Origin: Lojkania enalia
Lineage: Eukaryota > Ascomycota > Dothideomycetes > Pleosporales
Direction of reading: 5' to 3'
DNA length: 64,000 bases
Assembly: GCA_010094045.1 (NCBI GenBank)
Contig: ML986619.1
Coordinates: 132,858 to 196,857 of the forward strand
Shown piece by piece: positions 1 to 12,746 of this stretch. The notes below the pieces were generated by a model, which saw only the letters and a program-made list of their open reading frames with translations, was not told the DNA's origin and did not search any database. The position numbers and the translations under genes were made by a program. The stretch's first letter is position 1. Every line of letters begins with the position of its first letter.

Positions 1-1064
1 AAACTAGCCCTATCCCTGATTACGTTCCGAAGCTTTGAATGGATCATATCAGGTTCCATGAAATCCGCTGAACACTCGAATTGTGATAAGAACTCCCAAG
101 AAGATATAGTTCTAAGAAGATCTCATAAACTACCTTGGTGCCATGCTCCGATCGGAAGATTAAATGTCGACCCGCCAACATCACGAAGCCCAGCTTCAGT
201 CATGTACTGTCGTAGTCTTTGCCCGATTCGAGGATCGCGATTTGAGTGACTCTCCATCGCTGCTGCGTACGTCTGGAACCACCGTGTTAGAGCGGACTGG
301 GTGGTTAGACGCCCACTATCCGATTGAATATTCGGATAATATTCCGCCATTTGAAGCCATCCGTTTGGCTTCAACAGAGACTTCATATCCCGGATATATG
401 ACGGCCATCTATTTCTCTTGATACCCGGACCAACAAATCGCGAATGGATAAGATCGTAGGCATTCCGTTCGAATACTTCAGGGTCGTTGAGTCTATCGTT
501 CAAATTGTAGCCGTACAGGAAGAGGTTCGACGGCTGGTCTGATATAAGTAGAGGATATATATCGATTCCTGTCACCTGTCCAATAGACGTCAGTGGTACC
601 AAGGCCTTCGCTTAAGTCAAATGTCCTAGGAGAATGTCCCCGCCACGAAATACTCCCAGGCTCTTCTATAAATTCTTGTTTCAAGGATCTCGAATAGGAT
701 TGTACGCACCTCGCAGTCTTCGTAGTCTTCGGCAACTGCAACGGCCCAGTCGCCCCTTCCGTAACCGCATTCGAGGATTTTTTGAGGATCGTTAATCCTT
801 GGAAAGAACAGCCTATTTCCGCAAAGCCTAAAGATGATATCGTGCTGAGTTTCAAGTCGCTCTTCCTCGCGCTTTGTCAAATTAGCTCGAACGCTTCGCT
901 TTGCATGCGTGTACGACCGAAGACGTCGATCACGCATGTTGGGGTGAGGGCTAACAACATACCTCGTCTACGGGGACGCAATATATCCGATTGTCGACTG
1001 ACAACTTCTGGAAATCCCGCTCATGGATGATCACCCTCCTGAGATCCTCACGAATATACGACAT
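1..1064 (-). CDS. LaeA/UMTA-like SAM-dependent methyltransferase, 3' end truncated or off the edge
   Basis: Class I methyltransferase of the fungal LaeA-like (TAM/UMTA) family, whose members methylate unknown substrates or act in secondary-metabolism control. I read three exons: 963-1064 (start at 1064, an in-frame TAG lies just upstream), 710-871 and 123-575, joined by introns of 91 and 134 bp, all phase 0. Seen: a VPVDEREEERLETQH segment across intron 1, the SAM-binding motif ILECGYGRGDWA, the acidic GIDIYP after intron 2, then YDLIHSRFV, LLKPNGWLQMAEYY and AGLRDV, all in family order. The reading frame stops at 123-125 soon after LPIGAWHQ. Family members normally continue with a DPR..IG..NREN block and about 60-70 more residues. 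An open frame with weak resemblance to the family end (SSWEFL) lies at 1-120 after the stop. So the gene is either broken or has a further exon outside the window. The function of this copy is unknown. Confidence 0.72.
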
Positions 1065-4000
1065 TGTCTACTTGAGGAGCAACGTCCGCGTTGTTGGCTG
1101 TTGTAGGCTATAATGGTAACCCTCCTGAAATTCGGGTCTACAGATCAGTTCCGTTTCGGAAGGGCTTGCCAGACTCCTCAATTGGCTAGAGAAAGCCTTT
1201 GCCTCCGGGGCTCGTGTCAACCAATCTCATTCATCTTGGTATGTGGATGGCCACTCACTTGTTAAGACCGCACGGAAAATTTGCACAGTTCGCCGCGTGC
1301 GTGTACAACCACCTCGTCTACCGAACAGCGTGGGCGGGCTTCTTAAGCTGGCTGACGGAAGATAGAACGTGGACGAATCCGGTATCGTGAAGCTTCCGCC
1401 GCGAGCACTCGGCCACAAAAGCTTGAAACATGCTGCAATGCGCTGCAGCAAGCCAGCTCATAACTCGGCAAAAGACGACACTTAAGTCTATCCCACGTTG
1501 AACGAGAGCAGTCTCACCTGACGTGCGCGACCGGGGGAATATTGGATGCTTAAGCTACGCTTCGATATTGCCTTGGGTTGAATGCCGCGCCTCACTGGAC
1601 CCTTTCCGAGGCCTTGATATGCGTCGAATGAGCTGCTGATCAGCCGCCATTGACCCTGGGGACTGACGGCATGCGCCTCTCGGCGAAATGGCGTCGACGA
1701 AGGCCACCGTCATTGTGGGACCAGATCCCGAAGCAAATCCCTGGCGGCGCTGGAGAGAGCAGTCCTCGGAGCCCAAATGGTACGAAAGATGTCCTGAAGC
1801 AGTCCCATCTATCCCGACAGGACCAGCCCTTGACGCAATGAACCGGGAGCTAGCGGCCGATATGTGTGTACAGTCCCGCTTTTCCAGGATGGCAGTCAGA
1901 GAGTCCTGCAGAAATCTGCATTGGAGGGCAGTACCCAACGCAGCGACCACGCTCGGGTAATTCTTTCCTACTATTAACCGCGCTTGGAGAAGATTAATAG
2001 TTAAGAGCAAGACTACAGGCCCGGGCGCTTTGGTCCTCCGTTTCGACGCGCATCACAATTGGTCAAGGCATTACGTTCAGGGCTAACACACAACGTATGG
2101 TCACATCACTCACCGACGCTAATGAATGGCGAACACTAGGCACGCATCATGAGAACAACAGCTACCTCTATGGCGAGTCGCAAGGGCCGATAAGGCTCAG
2201 GCCAGACTATAAATCCGCTGACATGGCCTTGGAATCGTGGTATGGGCTGAAGCCACCGGTCCCGCGACTCCAGCTGGACCAAGCACCCTCACCATGCCCA
2301 AACCGACGCCACAGCATGAGAAAATAGGGTCGGTAACCATTCTAGTGGACATGGCCCTCCGTCTGGAGATGCGGCCACCGGGCTCGCTTATTCCCACAGA
2401 AGAGAAGTGCTGTACCCACCGCGTCGCATCCGGGAGGCTGTGCGACAAATTAATACTCGTAGTCTCATGAGCGGGGAGCCTAGAGATGACAAGATGAGCT
2501 GTCATTTTTTTCGTCGCTGCGCCCAGGCGGTACATAGGGAGACATCCTGGTCCCATCCGAGCAAGATGGGTCCATGTGAGCGGCGTTTCAGGGAACGATC
2601 CTGCCCGTCGCCCTAAGTACAGATCGAGACTAGGATGAGCGACGAAGTCCCAAATACCTGCGGAGAGCTGGGCGATAACTGCTGGGTAATGGAAGCGCAT
2701 CAAATTAAATGTACATGCACCGCCGGACCGAACGAGGTCATGATCGGTGTCGTAGCAGTGGCGGCTCGCAAGGAGTTGCTTTCTCGTTCCCATAGACGGC
2801 TCTACCTAGACGGCCTCTTTATCATGCAGCTATCCGTCTCTTGCACATGCAGGTCATGCAGAACAGTTCTTCTGCAGAACCTAAACTCGAGCCCAGGCTT
2901 CTTTTAACTACGTGCGCTCTTCACAGCCTTCCCTTACGCGCATCTTCGATTTCCGCAGATTCTAATTCGCACGACCACCTTGCAGACGTTGCACTGCAGC
3001 CACGGAAGCCATGCCGTCACCGAAACGGGAAGACCTAATAAATAACGGCCCAGCGTGCAAGGTTATGCTCCAAATAAGCTTTCCCCATGCCTACCAGACT
3101 TTACCAACACGTTCTCACCAATGGCTTCAGGTCTGTACGACGTCTCCACCTTTTGCCGGGAATTCCAGATCTTTCCATACACGGAGCAAGGCGTGGAGGC
3201 AACACATCCCACTCTTATCCATGCTTGCTAGGCCACACCAGCGCATTCCAAAGAAGGAAGGTGGTGAAACTCTGGGGAATGTGCAGGAAGAAAGCGGGCT
3301 AAACGCCTTTTCAATGCTTCAAGTCAAAGGGTATAGCGGTTTCATTAAATTTTGCACATCTAGCGGCTACAATTGCTCCTCTTCAGTTATTTCGAAATCC
3401 ATCTTCATCATTTCTGCCTCTCGGATTCTGTCAATGCCCACAAAGGAAACGGCGCTGCCCCCCTAATACCTCATTGCACAGTCCATATCCGGGCTTTTGG
3501 AGGGCTAAAACACGGGTACGGCGCAGCACTCGGCACCTATTTTCAGCTTCCCCGGCGAGGACATCTCTGATGTGCATTCTAGGTATTGGTCTGCGTCTGC
3601 AACCGAAACCAGACGGGAGCCGCCAGCCATTTTCCACGACAGAGCCCATCCATGGCCTGAACTCGACACTCCCTGGGCCCCAAGCTCCAATTGTTTTCAT
3701 GTTGCATGGTATCCGTCATCGTCTCACCGATCGGCTGTCACTCTGGTCGTATCACCCGTGGCAGCCACTCTGCAATTGGAATCGCTCGCTTCCGGCGACT
3801 TAACCCGCCCTTCCTCGAAACCTACTGCAGATCGAGATCGACAACTAGGTTTGGTCCATAACCGCATTGGTTGGATAATTGATTCAGCGTCTAAAAAATT
3901 CCTCAAAGCCGCAGAAGCGTGTTGAATCCCTCTGAACTTGGCTTCAATTGAACATTGCCCAGGTGGGCTCTGGCCGCGAGCTTGCACGAGTCAAGCCGTT

Positions 4001-5956
4001 AGGAAGTAATAAACTTCAAGCAAATGGCTCAAATTATTATTCTAATGGATCATGCAGACCATCACGGTTGAACGCACATGTATCGAACCATGTCTAAAAG
4101 TCATTCTTATGACCGTTTAGCTCCTCACCATTTGTGTCTCCAGGCATCAGTTTTTATGCACATTGCACGAAGTTACCATTTTTAGGAATTAGTGCGAGTG
4201 TTCCGCTGCAAAAATCATCCATATATATAGCAATGTGATCTCACAAGGTAGAGCGCAGATCTCTGTTTCCGGATAGCGTTGAAGACGGCTTCATAGTGGA
4301 TTCGGCACGATAAAACCCTCTATTCACTCAGAATGACCCATCGAAGCGTGGCGATTCGACTACCGTGTGCGGGGTAACCAGTGCGTTTCGAAACTGTCCC
4401 GTCAGGCTGGTTAATAACGTGGAAGACATTGTGGCATGCTCAAGCAGCGTAGCACGAAAAGGGGAGGAGCCAGGGATGTCATGGGGCCATCCCGGCAACC
4501 GCTTTCTCTGGACCCCAACCCCGTTGACCTCGCCGGTCACTGCAGCCTTTAGGCGCAGATGGGATATACCCTTTCCCTCAAAGACACTCCCATGAACGTG
4601 ATCTGCTTTCTCGTCCGGATGCTGTATGACCCACATCTAGGCTGGATGGACGTGATCCTATGCTAAACGAGGAGAATTTAGATCCCGAGTCGTCGCCGAC
4701 ATTTCCGAGGAAAATGAGGCTGCCTGATGATGATGACTTTGGAGCAATCACGACTCCAGGATCGTTGATGCATCCTCCAAATTGTCAGTTGGTGCTGATC
4801 ACGCAGCTAAATAGTGTCCTGCTAATATTGCAGAGGACATATTGGATCCTGTCCCTCGAGTGCGCACGTCCCTACGATTGGGCCTAGGCATCCCCTCGAG
4901 AGCAATTCGAACTGTTGGCAAGCCACCCACAGCAGCTAAGTCATCTGCTTCGGCGCCCTCGCCGCATCCATGAGCTACAAGTCATAGTCAACAAGGATCT
5001 ACTGGCGGTGGGTGCCTGGATGGTGGACCACGGATGTTTCGGAGTTGGAGAACCTGAGTCAAAATCTCGAGCATGGCTGTGTGTGTGTGGGAGGGGTCGA
5101 AATTGCTTATTGCGAAAGCACAGTCAGAGCGAAAGACGGCGATGAGGATGCGCCGGGTAGACGATATACAATCTCTGCTGGTTAGATCTGTGGATGGACG
5201 ACATCGCACGCTCTGCATCGAAGTGTAGAACGCCCTAAAAAAGGGCTGCTTCGCGCTGCGTGGAATTATGGTATTACTCTAGGTAGAAAGAGGCGAAATT
5301 TAAGATGGTTCCCGATGTTCACGATAATTTTCGAGTACCACCCGGACCCCCTAATGCTAGCCTTTAGTCACTAGGAACGCCTCTGTAATGACAGTATGTT
5401 GTTGAGTAGCACAGGGGACGTCTACTGTTTACCCTTGGTGTATTTGCTTTTCGCTGTAGTCCTGACAGGCTCCGTATGCTTGTGTTCCGCACCAATGGCG
5501 TCGCCAACAGTCCGAACACTCGCGTGGCTAGCCTTGCAAAGCGGAGGGCTCAATAATGTCACTTGGTTGATCCGAAGTCGGCTCAAGAGCAGACGCATCC
5601 CTTGTGTGGAAGAGATGCATTGGGCAGCTAGTGGGCGGAGCTTTTGACCTGGTCTATTAAATCCTCTCTCACATCGGCCTATATGTAGTAAGTTATTCTT
5701 GTGCGCTGCCGCTTTTCAGCTCTCAACTCGGTGTGGAGAGCGGTCTGGGAAGTCTGATGGTTCCTGATGCCCCACAATTGGCAGCTCTCCGGCCAGCGAG
5801 GCGTAGTGCCTCTGATGTCAGCGCTGCTAGCTGCAAAACTCTAGCGCGAGCCTCATCATCTGATGTGCCGGACATTTTCGACTTTGGCATCTGATCTGGG
5901 CGAGGTGCGTGATCTTCCTAATACCAGATCGGTTCTGCATGTGAAAATGGATGCAA
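1065..5956. other. gene-poor interval
   Basis: About 4.9 kb of roughly 50% GC sequence between the methyltransferase and fox2. Several open frames of 60-198 codons occur on both strands (longest at 2197-2793, minus). None shows a recognisable motif, signal peptide, codon pattern or splice-linked continuation, and frames overlap on opposite strands as expected by chance. I see no transposon ends or long repeats. Confidence 0.5.
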
Positions 5957-5988
5957 CACGTGACACCCCACAAAGTCGCGGGCCTGGA

Positions 5989-5994
5989 CCTCGG
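5989..5994. promoter_or_regulatory. CCTCGG fatty-acid response element (FarA/FarB-type core)
   Basis: The hexamer CCTCGG lies 284 bp upstream of the fox2 start. In Aspergillus and relatives this core (CCTCGG or its complement CCGAGG) is the binding site of the Zn2Cys6 regulators FarA/FarB, which induce peroxisomal beta-oxidation genes on fatty acids. A CACGTG E-box sits just before it at 5957-5962. The motif is short and could occur by chance; its place upstream of a beta-oxidation gene is what supports the call. Confidence 0.5.
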
Positions 5995-6277
5995 CAACTT
6001 CGTCATGGAGTACCGAGACGGAACGAGGTGTTTTCACAAGACAGCCGTAACATTGACGCTCCCTCATCTACCATAATACTCTCATACTCTCCTTCCCTCA
6101 ATTCATTCTTATACCTTGAAACTCCATCTCAGCATCTCGTTGTCTAGTTCTGTAGGGAGCGCAGTGGCTCGCGAACAACTGCCGATTGCTGTTAAGAAAT
6201 AGCTCCACGTCGCCTACAACGAGCTCAGCTTCACGAGGATCTGTGGCCATCCGCTTCGTAATCTTCACATAGTAGAT

Positions 6278-9200
6278 ATGGCTCCTCCAGAGCTTAGGTA
6301 TGACGGCCAGACGGTGGTCGTGACCGGTGCCGGCGGCGGCTTAGGGCGTGAGTATGCCGTCTTCTTCGGTAGCCGCGGAGCGAACGTGGTAGTAAATGAC
6401 CTGGGAGGAAGCTTCAAGGGAGAGGGGAAAGGCTCTCAGGTAGGTTTGAACTCCATTTATCATATGTCGGTGGCGCTGCAAGCTGCCTGTCACTTGCTGT
6501 CAGGCGGTGGCGCCCCTACACCACAGTTCCAGCTCCGCGGCCTATCCAACCTTCTACAGAACGCATATTTGGAGCTCAAGAGTATGCTAATACGCACACG
6601 AACAGGCAGCAGATGCAGTCGTCAACAAAATTCGGTCCGTCGGCGGCAAGGCGGTCGCCAACTACGATTCGGTCGAGAACGGAGAGGCCATCATCAAGAC
6701 GGCCATCGACAACTTTGGGCGCATCGATGTGCTCATCAACAATGCCGGCATTCTGCGAGATGTCAGCTTCAAGAACATGAGGCAGCAGGACTGGGACCTG
6801 ATCTACAAGGTGCATGTCAAGGGAGCATACAAGTGTGCCCGCGCCGCCTGGCCATACTTCAGGAAACAGAAGTACGGCAGGCTGATCAGCACCGCATCTG
6901 CAGCTGGTCTTTTCGGCTCGTTTGGCCAGACCAACTACTCTGGTATGCTACTGCGTTTATCTTTCTTCATTAATTACTGACTAGTCTTGTCAGCCGCCAA
7001 ACTCGCCCTTGTTGGCTTCACAGAAACGCTCGCAAAGGAGGGTTTGAAATACAATATTCTCTGCAATGTCATCGCTCCTATTGCCGCTAGCCGAATGACT
7101 GAGACCGTCATGCCTCCTGACGTCCTCAGCAATCTCAAGCCTACATGGGTCGTCCCGCTCGTGGCCGTCCTCACACACAAGGATTCTACTGAGACTGGCT
7201 CAATATACGAAGCAGGCGGGGGTCACATCGCCAAGCTGAGGTACGAGCGATCTAAAGGTGCTCTTTTGAAGACTGACGACTCCCTGACACCTGGTGCTAT
7301 CATTGCCAAGTGGAAGGATGTCGCCAATTTCTCAGAGCCTGAGCATCCTCAGGGACCTGCAAATGCTATGGAACTTCTAGAGGCTGCGCAACAGCTACCA
7401 CCGAGTCCTACGGGAGAGAAGCTCAATTTCTCGGGCAAGGTCGTCTTAGTCACTGGAGCCGGTTCTGGGTAAGCCACTAATACGATAAAGCATGCAGCAT
7501 CTTCATACTGATTGAAATAGTCTCGGCCGCGCCTATGCTCTCCAATTCGCTAAGCTAGGCGCCAAGATTGTGGTCAACGACCTTGTAAATCCAGACACTA
7601 CTGTCCAGGAGATCCAAAAGATGGGGGGCCAAGCAGTTGGCAATAAGGCCAATGTCGTCGACGGCGAGGCCGTTGTTAAGGGCGCAATTGATGCTTATGG
7701 ACGCATTGACGTACTTATCAACAATGCCGGTATTCTGCGTGACAAGGCTTTTGCCAACATGACCGATGAACAGTGGGAGATTATCCACCAAGTCCACCTT
7801 TTTGGAACATATGCCTGCTCCAAGGCCGCGTGGCCCTACTTCTTGAAGCAGAAGTATGGCCGCATTGTCAATACAACCTCGACAAGCGGTATTTACGGCA
7901 ACTTTGGTCAGGCGAACTACGCGTCTGCGAAGTCTGGTATTCTTGGCTTCTCCAAGTCCCTCGCTTTGGAAGGCAAGAAATACAACATCTTCGTCAATGT
8001 CATTGCGCCCAACGCTGGCACCCAAATGACTCGCACTATCATGCCAGAAGAAATGGTTCAGGCTCTCAAGCCGGATTACGTTGCGCCACTCGTTGTTCTT
8101 TTGAGTTCAGATAAGGCCCCAACACCCACCGGCGGTCTCTACGAGTGTGGCATGGGTTGGTTTGCTGCGACTCGATGGCAGCGCACGGGTGGCCATGGAT
8201 TCCCCATAGACGTCAAGCTCACTCCTGAAGCAGTATTGGAGAAGTGGGATGTGATCAACAACTTCGATGATGGACGCGCTGACCATCCGTTCGATAATGC
8301 TAGCGGATTGGAACGCATCATGGCCAACATGGAGAACAAGAGCGGCGGAAAGAAAGAGGGTTCAGGCGAGAACGACTACTTGAGTGCCATTGAGCAGGCG
8401 AAGGCCGCAGAGGCTGAGGGCACACCATTCCAGTATGACGAGAGAGATGTAATTCTCTACAGTAAGTCCTGTCTTCTTTAAGGCGAAGCAGAAATGCTAA
8501 TCATCTCAGACATCGGCGTCGGTGCTAAACGTACCGATCTTCCCCTCGTCTACGAGAACAATGATCACTTCCAGGTTCTACCCACATTCGGTGTCATCCC
8601 CCCGTTCAACGCTGTCACTCCCTTCTCGTTCTCGGATATTGTACCTAACTTCTCACCCATGATGCTCCTTCACGGGGAACAGTTCCTCGAGATCAGGAAA
8701 TTCCCTATTCCTACTGAGGCCAAATTGGTCTCATATCCCAAGCTCATCGAGGTCGTCGACAAGGGCGCCGCCGGTGTCGTCGTGACTGGCACTACCACCA
8801 AGGATGCCAATACAGGTGAGGACATTTTCTATAACGAATCAACAGTCTTCATCCGCGGCTCTGGCGGCTTTGGTGGTCCTAAGAAGGGCGGCGACAGAGG
8901 GGCAGCTACCCGTGTCCACAAGCCGCCGCAACGCGCGCCAGACACTGTCGTCGAGGAGAAGACAACCGAGGAACAAGCCGCCATCTACCGTCTATCTGGT
9001 GACCGCAACCCTCTCCACATCGACCCTGAATTCTCAAAGGTCGGAGGCTTCAAAGACCCCATCCTTCATGGTCTGTGCTTCTTCGGTATCTCAGGCAAAC
9101 ATGTGCTGCAGAAGTATGGCCCATATAAGAACATTAAGGTCAGGTTTGCTGGAACGGTTATCCCCGGCCAGACACTTAGGACAGAGATGTGGAAGGTTGG

Positions 9201-9297
9201 AAACACTGTTATCTTCCAGACGAAGGTTGCCGAAACGGGCAAGTTGGCGATCTCAGGAGCGGGTGTGGAGTTACTTGGCGGTGCAAGCAAGTTGTAA
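6278..9297 (+). CDS. fox2: Peroxisomal multifunctional beta-oxidation enzyme Fox2 (2-enoyl-CoA hydratase 2 / (3R)-hydroxyacyl-CoA dehydrogenase)
   Basis: Carries out the second and third steps of peroxisomal fatty-acid beta-oxidation, hydrating trans-2-enoyl-CoA and oxidising (3R)-hydroxyacyl-CoA. Five exons: 6278-6439, 6606-6942, 6994-7468, 7521-8461, 8510-9297; introns of 166, 51, 52 and 48 bp. Phases close to give 900 residues, the usual fungal length. Two tandem short-chain dehydrogenase domains are visible: [13 protein letters not shown] near residue 15 with NYSAAK (Tyr165, Lys169), and VTGAGSGLGRAYA near 319 with NYASAK (about Tyr458, Lys462). A hot-dog hydratase domain follows with the hydratase-2 motif [13 protein letters not shown] near 798-810. 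The C-terminus is SKL, a type 1 peroxisomal targeting signal. All key residues are present, so it looks functional. A CCTCGG element upstream suggests induction by fatty acids. Confidence 0.97.
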
Positions 9298-9976
9298 TCC
9301 GTAAAATGGATGAAAAGTGGTGATGTGTTTATGGTGGCTTGTTTCTTATATTGGACTATATGTAGATATCTTGGACGGTGTATTGTTATGAAATAGCATT
9401 CTCATTCTTCACTTGCCAACATCCCTACCATCCACTCAAGCCTTCGACTTCCGTTCCTACGCCCACCCGCCCTCGCTGTTGTCTCCACGTTGCCATGTTA
9501 CTTGTCGGCTCCGCCTCGATAGTCCCGTGTGTCAGCATTCTTAATACAAGAAGCGGATTTAAAACTTGTTTCAACTATCGTTTATGAATACCCGGTCGTG
9601 GAACGATTGACATTGACCAATGAGGTGATAGTGCGTCAGCAAACCCTCGTCACCAACGAAGCACCAATTATCCACTAGATAAACTATTTTTGGCTTTATT
9701 TTGGGGGAGGAAAACAATTGCCGGGGGTATCGATAATTGGTGCGGCGCATCAGTCGGAAGTAGCTGAGTGCGGAGATGGGCATGGTTAGGATGGGGGATT
9801 GCGTAGACAGAAGAGGTTTGAATAACGTCAATTGGCTCATATTGAGTATATGGAGTGGGATATAAGGTGCTGATTCTTACACAAGGGCTCCGTCTATATT
9901 CAATCCACTCGTTCAATGTACCAATCCAATTCCCACCCCTTGCCATCCCTCGCCAACCCGGGACACCGTCTCGTCC
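9298..9976. other. intergenic, fox2 3' flank and upstream region of next gene
   Basis: No gene seen. The first part is T-rich and presumably the fox2 3' UTR. A possible core promoter element (GATATAAGG) lies at about 9859-9867, about 110 bp before the next start codon. Confidence 0.4.
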
Positions 9977-11046
9977 TTGATACATAATATGTTCCTCTAC
10001 AAATCTCCTTCAATCTTCAAGCCCGCCATGTACCGTACCAGTTCGGACCACCACGACGATCCCGTCGTTGCAACACCCCCCGCATATCCTGAGGTCCTAG
10101 AACTACACGACCAAGTGGATTGCGAGATGCAGCCCGAGACAGGAACGCTGTCCTCGCCATACTTTCCCCACAATCGGGGAACCTACAACGCGTTTCTGCA
10201 CCAAGTGCAAAACGGCTTCCGCTCACAATCTTACGGACCCGGTCCATTTTCCCAAGGCACCACAGCTCGGACGCCCACACCTCCCAGTCCGACAAAAGCT
10301 CCCAATTCGGTGCCTCTCCCCACATCCAGATACGATCTAAGCTATGCACCGACCCGCTACGCATGGCACCGTACACGACTGGCGAGTAGGGGATGCAGCG
10401 TGCTGGCTTTGATGTTAGCTGTGTTTCTTGACAGTTGGGTTCGGGGGCGCGGGCCGGTGTGCTACGAGTTTTAGTTGCAAGTAGGTAGTTACGATGGTCT
10501 CTAAGTTGCGTATTCTTCCCTGTTTCCCTACGAACTACGTCGTGCATATTCCTCTCCTACCTCTAGAATTCCCATCCCTTCCCGTCTCCCCTTCTCTCCG
10601 CTCTTTTTACTCAGCTAATCCTGCCCAATGCACATACTGCGACCTAATATGTTTCCCAGGCCCCCGTTGTCCTAGCTTGGAACACCATCGACCTCCTAAC
10701 TCTCGGCTTCAACGGCCGAGGAATCCACCCCAGCGCTCAGATCCCACTCGACCTTATCTTGCCCGTTGGCCGCATCGTCGGAGGTGCATACGACATCTAT
10801 AGTGGGACGTACAGGAGCGGAAGAATGCGGTTGGGACATGCGAAGTGGTTGCCGGGTATGTCTACCACACACTCTCTTTCTCTCTCTTACTTTATTTATT
10901 TATTTATTTCGGGACGCGGTAGGCGTGATGCGGTGTGTACAGGACGGTTAACGGAAAATAGGTTCTTCCAATTCGTGTTGTTTGTTCTGGATCTCGCTGC
11001 GGTGATAAGGATGAGGAAAGGGAGGGAGGGAGTGGGGTATGTGTAG
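9977..11046 (+). CDS. Small predicted multi-pass membrane protein, function unknown
   Basis: Three exons: 9977-10456, 10660-10855 and 10943-11046, with introns of 203 bp (weakest donor, GTGTGC) and 87 bp (GTATGT donor; it contains a TTTA repeat at 10891-10909). The product is about 259 residues. A long Pro/Ser-rich N-terminal half (ATPPAYPE, TPTPPSPTKAP) precedes a hydrophobic stretch (SVLALMLAVFLDSWV). Exon 2 has VVLAWNTIDLLTL and a GRGIHPSA segment, then LDLILPVGRIVGG. Exon 3 ends with FFQFVLFVLDLAAVI and a basic tail. This order (disordered N-terminus, hydrophobic segments, RGIHP-like loop) matches a common uncharacterised four-helix membrane family of Pezizomycotina. In-frame ATGs at 9989 and 10028 could also be the start. 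Family membership is from memory of pattern only. Confidence 0.6.
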
Positions 11047-12746
11047 GATGAGTGGTTGTGGAGGTTGCGAGAGCGTGTGCGGTTGTGGAGAGGTGGTTTT
11101 CTGTTGTATTTCTTCACTCCCGATTCATTTCCGCGACTGTTGATCCTCGAGGGTTAAGGAGATGTTCTTGTGAGTTTGATAGAGCCCTAGGAGGGTGTTG
11201 CCTCCTTTGACTTGTTCTACCGACTCCGGTACTACGTGAATGAGGAAACATTCATATTTACGAGGTGTAGAGAAGGGATAATCCAAGGATATAGCGTACG
11301 CAAGACAGGAGGTCAGAGCCAGATACTATGAATTGTCAACATGATGAACAATCTCCATCTTCAACGACACATGTTAAGCTATACACATTTTAAATTATTC
11401 ACTCTAATTCATATGCTGGCCTGTAGTTCTCTCATATCACAGACAACAAGCATACTGTACTGTGGGGAGACCTGCGTCACCGGCTCTTTGTTTTTTTTAG
11501 GAGGACCAATCCCTTCTTTAGAATTCCTTGAGCATATAGATAGGATATATAGCACTAATATATAATTTAGATGTACGGTCAAATAAGTGCATGGAAACAT
11601 TCATGCTTGTCTTCACCTCTTCATGTGCCTGTGCTGGACGACTGGGCTATCTGCGGACGGTAATTTGCCATGCGAGCTATTATTTGTCTGTTATAATATT
11701 AGCCTGGACATACTCTATACAAAAGCGGTCTCTGGCAGAATTAGAGGTGTACGTGTAGGCCTTGTAGCGGTAGGAACAACGGACGGGTATGGTGGTAGAT
11801 TCACTGAACTACCATGCTGTCTGTGCCTTGGAAGTCACATATCGACACGCCCTACAACTGCCCACATAGGCATCCATCGGCGGCCTGGCATCCGTTAATA
11901 GATTTGAAGAGGTAGGCCTGCTCCCTGCTTCAGGGATCGATGAACGGGACGTATCTAGACGGTTATTCGAGCGATATTCGTGCGAGATAATTCGTACCGT
12001 TTCCTTAAAAGACCATCTAGAGGGAGCGAAGAAGGTCTGGCGCCTATTGCCGCACTCGCTCCCTTCCATTGCAAGGCTGATGTTGCCGGCGATGCCGTCG
12101 TTCCATCCGAGTTACCGTCGTCTGGAGATCCGCTCGGGCCGCGCCACAAACCGGTGATGGTGATCGCAGTCGCTTCAGGGCAGCTGATCGTCTCTCCTCA
12201 ACCACTTACGGACCGTCGATATTGCATTTTCCCTTCTAGGCTACCATTTCTCATCCCAGCCAATAAATGTGACGGGCCGCAGGCATCTTCCTTTCAGCTC
12301 CCAGAGCCTCCAGCCGGGGATGACGTCGAGGAGCGGGGCGAGCTGATCGCCGCATCCCCTCGTTCCTGCGTTGCAATTCGTCGTGCGATATATGACCGTC
12401 GTACATTCGGAAAATCGAGTATCACGACGCGAGGTTCAGCCTAGTAATATGACGATGCATCGCCACGCAAAGAGCCAAAGAGGACTGCTGGGGACTATTG
12501 ATTAAGAGGTGCGTTATCGTTTCATCTTCTCTACGCTGAACGCTGCATCCTCCAGCTCCTCGAGCGCTACATAGCCACATCTTCAACCATCAAGACAGGA
12601 TTCAGACTATTGTTTCACTCCCCAAAACCACACAAGTCCACAATTCTGGCCTAATCTTCTTAACGCAATAGTCGTCGACTTCCATTACTTGCCTCGCTTC
12701 ACATCGCGGTTTGATATCAACGCCCGAACCCACGCACAGCATCAAT
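11047..12746. other. intergenic, no gene recognised
   Basis: About 1.7 kb. Short overlapping open frames on both strands (for example 11980-12444 plus) show no motif. The last 150 bp form the presumed promoter and 5' UTR of the secreted-protein gene. Confidence 0.45.

Noticed and set aside
1555..2010. 151-codon minus-strand frame overlapping plus-strand frames at 1650-1960
   Set aside because: No domain or splice continuation; frames on both strands are equally good.
2197..2793. 198-codon open frame on the minus strand
   Set aside because: It has no recognisable motif, is Arg/Cys/Ser-rich as translated non-coding sequence often is, and overlaps plus-strand frames. One frame of this length is roughly expected by chance in 64 kb at this GC.
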